Below, piece after piece: positions 6,646 to 10,298 of a stretch of 10,298 nt of DNA. The DNA is from an uncultured Lachnospiraceae bacterium. GTDB lineage: Bacteria; Bacillota_A; Clostridia; Lachnospirales; Lachnospiraceae. The DNA is taken from the NCBI GenBank assembly GCA_947177885.1, contig CAMWWF010000078.1, positions 1 through 10,298 on the forward strand, written 5' to 3'. The number at the start of each line of letters is the position of its first letter. Positions within the stretch are counted from its first letter, which is position 1. Below the pieces are notes generated by a model. The model was not told the DNA's origin and did no database searches. It saw only the letters and a list, made by a program, of their open reading frames with translations. The position numbers and the translations under genes were made by a program.

Positions 6646-7560
6646 ATGGGACACGGAAGTTATCAAAGTAAGGACTGGGACCGGCTGAGGTCCGCCCGCA
6701 AGATCAATGCACAGTCAACGGTACGGGATCTGTACCGATCCGCATCCATGAAGCCACACTTAAATCCCCGCGGCATAAAGTACAGGGAATCCTGTGATTC
6801 CCCGGATAATCCCGCTTCCACCGCCATCATCGTGGGGTTGGACGTGACAGGATCCATGGGGTATCTGTCGGAACATATTGCCAAGGGAGCGCTGAACCGC
6901 ACCATGCTGGAGATTTATGACAAGAATCCGGTGACAAATCCCCACATCATGTTTCAGGCCATCGGCGATTCCAAAAGCGACGAAGCTCCCCTGCAGACCA
7001 CCCAGTTCGAGGCGGACATCCGCATTGCGGAGCAGCTCCTGGACGTTTACTTTGAGGGCAGAGGCGGCGGTAACGGCGGGGAATCCTATCTGCTGTCCTG
7101 GTATTTTGCCGCAAGGCATACAAAGATTGACTGTTATGAGAAACGGCATGAAAAGGGATTTCTCTTTACCATCGGTGACGAATGCTGCCATAAGCTCCTG
7201 ACCAGAGAAGAGATCCTCCGGGTGTTCGGTGATACGGACACAAACACACAATATACTGCAAAAGAACTGTTCGATGAGGCCTCCGAAAAGTATGATATCT
7301 TCCATATCGTCATGAAAGCGGGAGGATATCAATACCAGAACAGCGGCGAGGACTGGCGCAATCTGATCGGAAACAGAGCCGTAGAGCTGGACCCTGAGGA
7401 TCTGGATGTGCTGCCGGAGATCTTCGTAAGTCTCATGCAGCATACCAGAGGGGTCCACCGTGATCAGATACTGGCACAATGGAACGGAAAAGCGGTAGAT
7501 GTGATAAATCCCATCCTCAGATCTCTGGAAATACCTTCCGACTCTCTTCTGGTATGGTAG
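6646..7560 (+). CDS. von Willebrand factor A (vWA) domain protein
   Basis: 304 residues, no signal peptide, probably cytoplasmic. GGAGG sits 7 nt before the ATG and overlaps the previous stop region. The vWA core begins with the strand IIVGLDVTGSMG (61-72), which contains the MIDAS metal-binding DxTxS (D66, T68, S70). The second MIDAS loop is EGRGGGNGGES (137-147), and the third Asp is in FTIGDE (173-179). This order matches vWA domains of the type paired with kinases or AAA ATPases. An N-terminal 55-residue extension precedes the domain and may dock partners. Such proteins usually assemble complexes through a Mg2+-bridged contact. Here the likely partners are the zinc-ribbon protein upstream and the PurA-like enzyme downstream; this is inference. 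The stop lies inside the start of the next gene. Confidence 0.9.
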   Translation: MGHGSYQSKDWDRLRSARKINAQSTVRDLYRSASMKPHLNPRGIKYRESCDSPDNPASTAIIVGLDVTGSMGYLSEHIAKGALNRTMLEIYDKNPVTNPHIMFQAIGDSKSDEAPLQTTQFEADIRIAEQLLDVYFEGRGGGNGGESYLLSWYFAARHTKIDCYEKRHEKGFLFTIGDECCHKLLTREEILRVFGDTDTNTQYTAKELFDEASEKYDIFHIVMKAGGYQYQNSGEDWRNLIGNRAVELDPEDLDVLPEIFVSLMQHTRGVHRDQILAQWNGKAVDVINPILRSLEIPSDSLLVW

Positions 7561-8858
7561 CGGTAAAGGCGGTCATCGGTAAAAATTTCGGAGACGAGGG
7601 AAAGGGGCAGACGGTAGACCGCCTCTGCCGGGAAAACCGTGAGAAAAGGGTGCTTGTCATCCGTCACAACGGCGGGGCACAGGCGGGACATACCGTGGAG
7701 GACAGGGATTTCCGCTTTGTCTTCCACCAGCTCGGCAGCGGCAGCCATCAGGGCTGTCCCACCTATTGGTGTCGCACCTTTCTGCCCGATCTGTTAAAGC
7801 TGGGCGAGGAAATGGCCGACATGAAACAGGCCGGTATGAGCATTCGAACCGTATATGCCCACCCTGACTGCGCCTGCGTCACCGTCTATGATGTGCTCCT
7901 CAACAGCCTGACAGAACAGCTCCGGGGCAGAGACAGACACGGCTCCTGCGGCATGGGCATATTTGAGACAGTACTGCGCACGGAAAACGCGCCTTTTGCC
8001 CTCTTTCTCCGTGATCTTGCAAATATGACGAAAGATGAGGCGGAAATCAGGATCAGGGAAAAGCTCTGCCATATCCGGGACAAATACACGCTCCCCCGTC
8101 TGGCGGAATTAAAGAAAGAGTATCCGGACGCTTTCCGGGATCCGGATATCTGTCAATGGGTGGAACGGATCACCGATGATAACCTATTGTACAATGCCGC
8201 CGGGATCATGTGTGAAAATTACAGCAGATATGTGACTCTGGCAGACTGGCCTCCTATGGCAAGTCAGTTTGATGTTCTGATATTTGAGAATGGACAGGGA
8301 CTGATGCTGGACTGGGATAACGAAGAATATGCTCCCCACCTGACCGCATCCCATACCGGCCTGAAAAATGTGGCGGAGCTGCTGGCAGAGCCGGAGGGAT
8401 CCGGCAGTTTCGAACCGGATGACAATTCCGACAAACCCGGGCTGTCCGCACCCGTATATACTCTCGAAGTTATCTACGTCACCCGCACCTATGTCACCAG
8501 GCACGGTGCGGGCAGGCTGGCGCACGAATGCTCCAAAGAGACGGTCTGTCCCAAGATGACAGACCGCACCAACGTGTTCAATCCCTGGCAGGAGCATCTG
8601 CGCTATGGAAAGCATCCCATCGGAGAAGATTTCTTCCGCTATATCCGCAAAGATCTGGAGCATCTGAAACAGGCACTGCCTCACCACCCCTTTTCCGTGT
8701 CGCTGTATCTGACGCATCTTGACGAGACACAGGGACGGATGCTCTTCGCGGATGGTGACAGGAAGTTTGAAGACTTCTGCCGCTATTGCAGGGATAACGC
8801 ACCGGGACTTTTTCAGGATATACACCGGATGAATTCCCCGTGTACGGCTCCCGGATAA
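7554..8858 (+). CDS. Divergent adenylosuccinate synthetase (PurA) homologue
   Basis: 434 residues from ATG 7554, which overlaps the vWA stop by 7 nt (ATGGTAG). The frame is open from 7479, but PurA proteins begin just before the GDEGKG loop, so the later start fits. Canonical PurA joins IMP and aspartate using GTP. Family motifs appear in order: GDEGKGQ (13-19, catalytic Asp14), GGAQAGHT (40-47, catalytic His46), GSCGMGIFETVLR (130-142), FENGQG (244-249, normally FEGAQG), TRHGAG (315-320), TDRTNVFNPWQ (336-346) and LTHLDET (386-392, the guanine-recognition LTKLD). Differences from E. coli PurA include Gln for Asn38, a changed phosphate/IMP loop and His for Lys331. About 280-299 is a low-complexity acidic insert. 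No other pur gene is adjacent. It is best called a PurA-like enzyme with probably altered nucleotide or acceptor specificity; the real substrate is unknown. Confidence 0.87.
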   Translation: MVAVKAVIGKNFGDEGKGQTVDRLCRENREKRVLVIRHNGGAQAGHTVEDRDFRFVFHQLGSGSHQGCPTYWCRTFLPDLLKLGEEMADMKQAGMSIRTVYAHPDCACVTVYDVLLNSLTEQLRGRDRHGSCGMGIFETVLRTENAPFALFLRDLANMTKDEAEIRIREKLCHIRDKYTLPRLAELKKEYPDAFRDPDICQWVERITDDNLLYNAAGIMCENYSRYVTLADWPPMASQFDVLIFENGQGLMLDWDNEEYAPHLTASHTGLKNVAELLAEPEGSGSFEPDDNSDKPGLSAPVYTLEVIYVTRTYVTRHGAGRLAHECSKETVCPKMTDRTNVFNPWQEHLRYGKHPIGEDFFRYIRKDLEHLKQALPHHPFSVSLYLTHLDETQGRMLFADGDRKFEDFCRYCRDNAPGLFQDIHRMNSPCTAPG

Positions 8859-8958
8859 ATGTTTCCGCGGGATCATCCCGCATCACTTCCGTCGGACCCG
8901 CCGTATGCTCCGCATGCGTATCCTCAGATCACCGCCATGACCGCAGGGTAATCCTTTA

Positions 8959-10050
8959 TCATTTCACAATTTCTCCGTCCGGGTCCCAGAGGTCTTCCCA
9001 CCCTCCGGCGCCTTCCCACAAAAACACCTGGCCTTTAATAAGCCTGCAATTTCTGTCCTCCAGACGGATGGCTTCCATTTCTTCCTCTGTGAGGGGATCT
9101 TCCGTCACACATTTTAAGTTGGATCTGTACTGTTCTTCTTTCACCGAAAACGGTATGGGAACCTGCCCTCTCTGCACCGCCCACTTGAGGCAGACCGTCG
9201 CCGGGTGAACCCCATGCCTCTCCGCCGCCGCAAGCACCGCGGGAAGCTCTGTGTCAGCCACATCCTCCGCCGTCCTGTCACGCTCCGGTCTGGAGGGAGA
9301 TCCGATAGGACAATAGCCGATGGGCAGGATATTCTGCTCTACGGCATAGGCATACAGTTCCGGCTGTTGAAAGGACGGATGCAGTTCCATCTCCAGAGCG
9401 GCGGGACGGATCCTGCACAGAGGCAGCACAGCCTTCAGCTTCGGCACCGTCATATTACTCATGCCGATGTAGCGCACCAGTCCCTTATCCACCAGTTCCT
9501 CACACTGCCGCCAGGTAGCCATAAACTCATCCAGGTTAAAGGGCCTGGAATCCGGATTTCTGGAATCTCCGTCACAGCCCGGGGCATGGTAATTGGGAAA
9601 CGGCCAATGGACAAAATAGAGATCTATGCAGGAAAGCTTCAGATCCGCCAGACTCTTCTTACAAGACTCCATTACCTTCCCTTCCCCGTGCATATCATTC
9701 CACACCTTGGATGTGATGAACAGATCTTTCCTCTCTACCTCCTTTTCCGCGAAGAGGCGTTCCAGCACCCGGCCTATCTTCTCCTCATTCTGATATACCG
9801 CCGCGCAGTCAATGAAACGGTAGCCGTATTTAATGGCTCCGTACACTGCGTCAGAGACCGCATCGGCGCCGTATTTGTCCGAGCCAAAGGTACCCAGTCC
9901 CACACAGGGAATCTGTTCCCCGCTGTAGAGTGTCCTCTTGGGAATCCTGTCCCCGGGAAGCTTATCCTGCTGCAGATTCCCCACACATATGGAATCCTGT
10001 ATGCTTTGATCCTGCTCCGTTTCCTTTTCCATAAAATGTTTCTCTGCCAT
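8959..10050 (-). CDS. Aldo/keto reductase
   Basis: 363 residues with an AGGAGA ribosome binding site before ATG 10050. It is a cytoplasmic NAD(P)H-dependent oxidoreductase of the TIM-barrel AKR superfamily. The catalytic tetrad is visible: Asp81 and Tyr86 in FIDCAAVYQNE, Lys115 in TSKVWN and His148 in YFVHWPF. The start-of-barrel motif VGLGTFGSDKYG (50-61), RYIGMSN (193-199) and the cofactor region near PIPFSVKEEQYRSNL (298-312) are also present. About 35 polar residues precede the usual AKR start, an uncommon extension. The C-terminal tail is Trp/Asp-rich (WEGAGGWEDLWDPDG). It follows, on the same strand, a zinc-type dehydrogenase, suggesting a small operon for sugar, polyol or aldehyde interconversion. 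The exact substrate cannot be read from sequence. It is convergent with the cassette. Confidence 0.94.
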   Translation of the reverse strand: MAEKHFMEKETEQDQSIQDSICVGNLQQDKLPGDRIPKRTLYSGEQIPCVGLGTFGSDKYGADAVSDAVYGAIKYGYRFIDCAAVYQNEEKIGRVLERLFAEKEVERKDLFITSKVWNDMHGEGKVMESCKKSLADLKLSCIDLYFVHWPFPNYHAPGCDGDSRNPDSRPFNLDEFMATWRQCEELVDKGLVRYIGMSNMTVPKLKAVLPLCRIRPAALEMELHPSFQQPELYAYAVEQNILPIGYCPIGSPSRPERDRTAEDVADTELPAVLAAAERHGVHPATVCLKWAVQRGQVPIPFSVKEEQYRSNLKCVTEDPLTEEEMEAIRLEDRNCRLIKGQVFLWEGAGGWEDLWDPDGEIVK

Positions 10051-10077
10051 TTTCTCTCCTTTCCGTCAGATCTGTCC

Positions 10078-10140
10078 GTCTCTTCGCGGAATGTCTTCCG
10101 GCATGAACGTCAGAAGCTCTTTCCAAACTGTCTCTTCGCG
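10078..10140. repeat. 11-bp direct repeat GTCTCTTCGCG, two copies 52 bp apart
   Basis: Copies at 10078-10088 and 10130-10140 lie in the 104-nt gap between the dehydrogenase stop and the reductase start. The spacing is close to five helical turns, so a protein could bind both on one face. No convincing promoter was seen between them. Confidence 0.5.
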
Positions 10141-10154
10141 CATACGCTGTATTG

Positions 10155-10298
10155 TCAGTCCGGGAAAGTCACCGCCACCTTGCCGCAGTTCCCCTCCGCC
10201 ATCAGTCGGTAAGCCTCCGCAGCTTTTTCCATGGGAAACTCATGAGTGATCAGATCCTCCGGATGAATTCCCCAACGGACCAGACGTTCCACCAGCTC
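10155..10298 (-). CDS. Zinc-type medium-chain alcohol dehydrogenase, C-terminal fragment at window edge
   Basis: The last 47 codons of a gene entering from the right. The product (ELVERLVRWG... to ...CGKVAVTFPD) matches the C-terminus of the medium-chain dehydrogenase/reductase superfamily: a segment ending ITHEFPMEKAAEAYRLM, then a final Gly-Lys-Val-hydrophobic strand. These are NAD(P)+-dependent and mostly zinc-dependent alcohol or polyol dehydrogenases such as sorbitol or threonine dehydrogenase. The catalytic and cofactor domains lie outside the window, so the subgroup cannot be given. It is upstream of the aldo/keto reductase on the same strand with a 104-nt gap, so the two may be co-transcribed. 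Confidence 0.8.
   Translation of the reverse strand, partial: ELVERLVRWGIHPEDLITHEFPMEKAAEAYRLMAEGNCGKVAVTFPD

Noticed and set aside
7479..7553. 25-residue N-terminal extension of the PurA-like protein
   Set aside because: It overlaps the vWA coding end and precedes the usual PurA start; the added residues look like vWA gene sequence in another frame.
7554..8858. A Z-genome (2-aminoadenine) pathway based on the PurA-like enzyme
   Set aside because: No partner genes of that pathway (DpoZ-type polymerase, dATP hydrolase) or phage genes are in the window. Only a shared fold is seen.
8859..8958. Terminator in the convergent gap between the PurA-like gene and the reductase
   Set aside because: Only short palindromes (ATGC-TCC-GCAT at 8905-8915, CGCATGCG at 8911-8918) without a T-tract; no convincing stem-loop.
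9205..10212. Plus-strand open frame of 335 codons opposite the reductase
   Set aside because: It is antisense to a gene with an intact AKR tetrad and ribosome binding site; its product has no motif.

Overview
The window looks like a chromosomal segment from an anaerobic Firmicute of class Clostridia, most likely Lachnospiraceae. This is inferred from moderate-to-high GC coding sequence with AT-rich control regions, strong GGAGG-type ribosome binding sites, and the gene types present: a GLUG-motif surface protein beside an MMPL exporter and a TetR regulator, and an aldo/keto reductase beside a zinc-type dehydrogenase. No species can be named from the sequence alone. I see no insertion sequence, phage gene, RNA gene or CRISPR array.

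Left part (1-5130): a TetR-family regulator (4510-5130, +) is divergent from an MMPL/RND-type membrane transporter (1411-4269, -). The transporter overlaps by 4 nt (ATGA) with a secreted GLUG-repeat protein (1-1414, -, cut by the window edge). The 240-nt divergent region holds a good promoter for the transporter (exact TATAAT) and two palindromic sequences that are candidate TetR operators. The simplest reading is an envelope-export module under local TetR control, in which the transporter and the extracytoplasmic GLUG protein work together.

Central part (5315-8858, +): a tight four-gene cassette. It encodes a zinc-ribbon protein with a degenerate protein-kinase-like region, an 84-residue basic protein of unknown function, a von Willebrand A (vWA) protein with a MIDAS motif, and a divergent adenylosuccinate synthetase (PurA) homologue. 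Spacings are 2 nt, 3 nt and a 7-nt overlap, so the four are almost certainly co-transcribed. The PurA-like protein keeps the GDEGKG loop and the catalytic Asp and His, but differs at several IMP- and GTP-recognition positions. No other purine-biosynthesis gene is nearby. I read this as a specialised nucleotide-modifying or signalling cassette rather than housekeeping purine synthesis. It is the best candidate here for an undescribed system. Its upstream gap contains a perfect 8-bp-arm hairpin, immediately followed by an 18-nt sequence that also occurs inside the transporter gene.

Right part (8959-10298, -): an aldo/keto reductase with an intact catalytic tetrad, preceded on the same strand by the last 47 codons of a zinc-type medium-chain dehydrogenase. 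Together they suggest a small redox or sugar/polyol operon, convergent with the cassette. The 104-nt gap between the two carries an 11-bp direct repeat.
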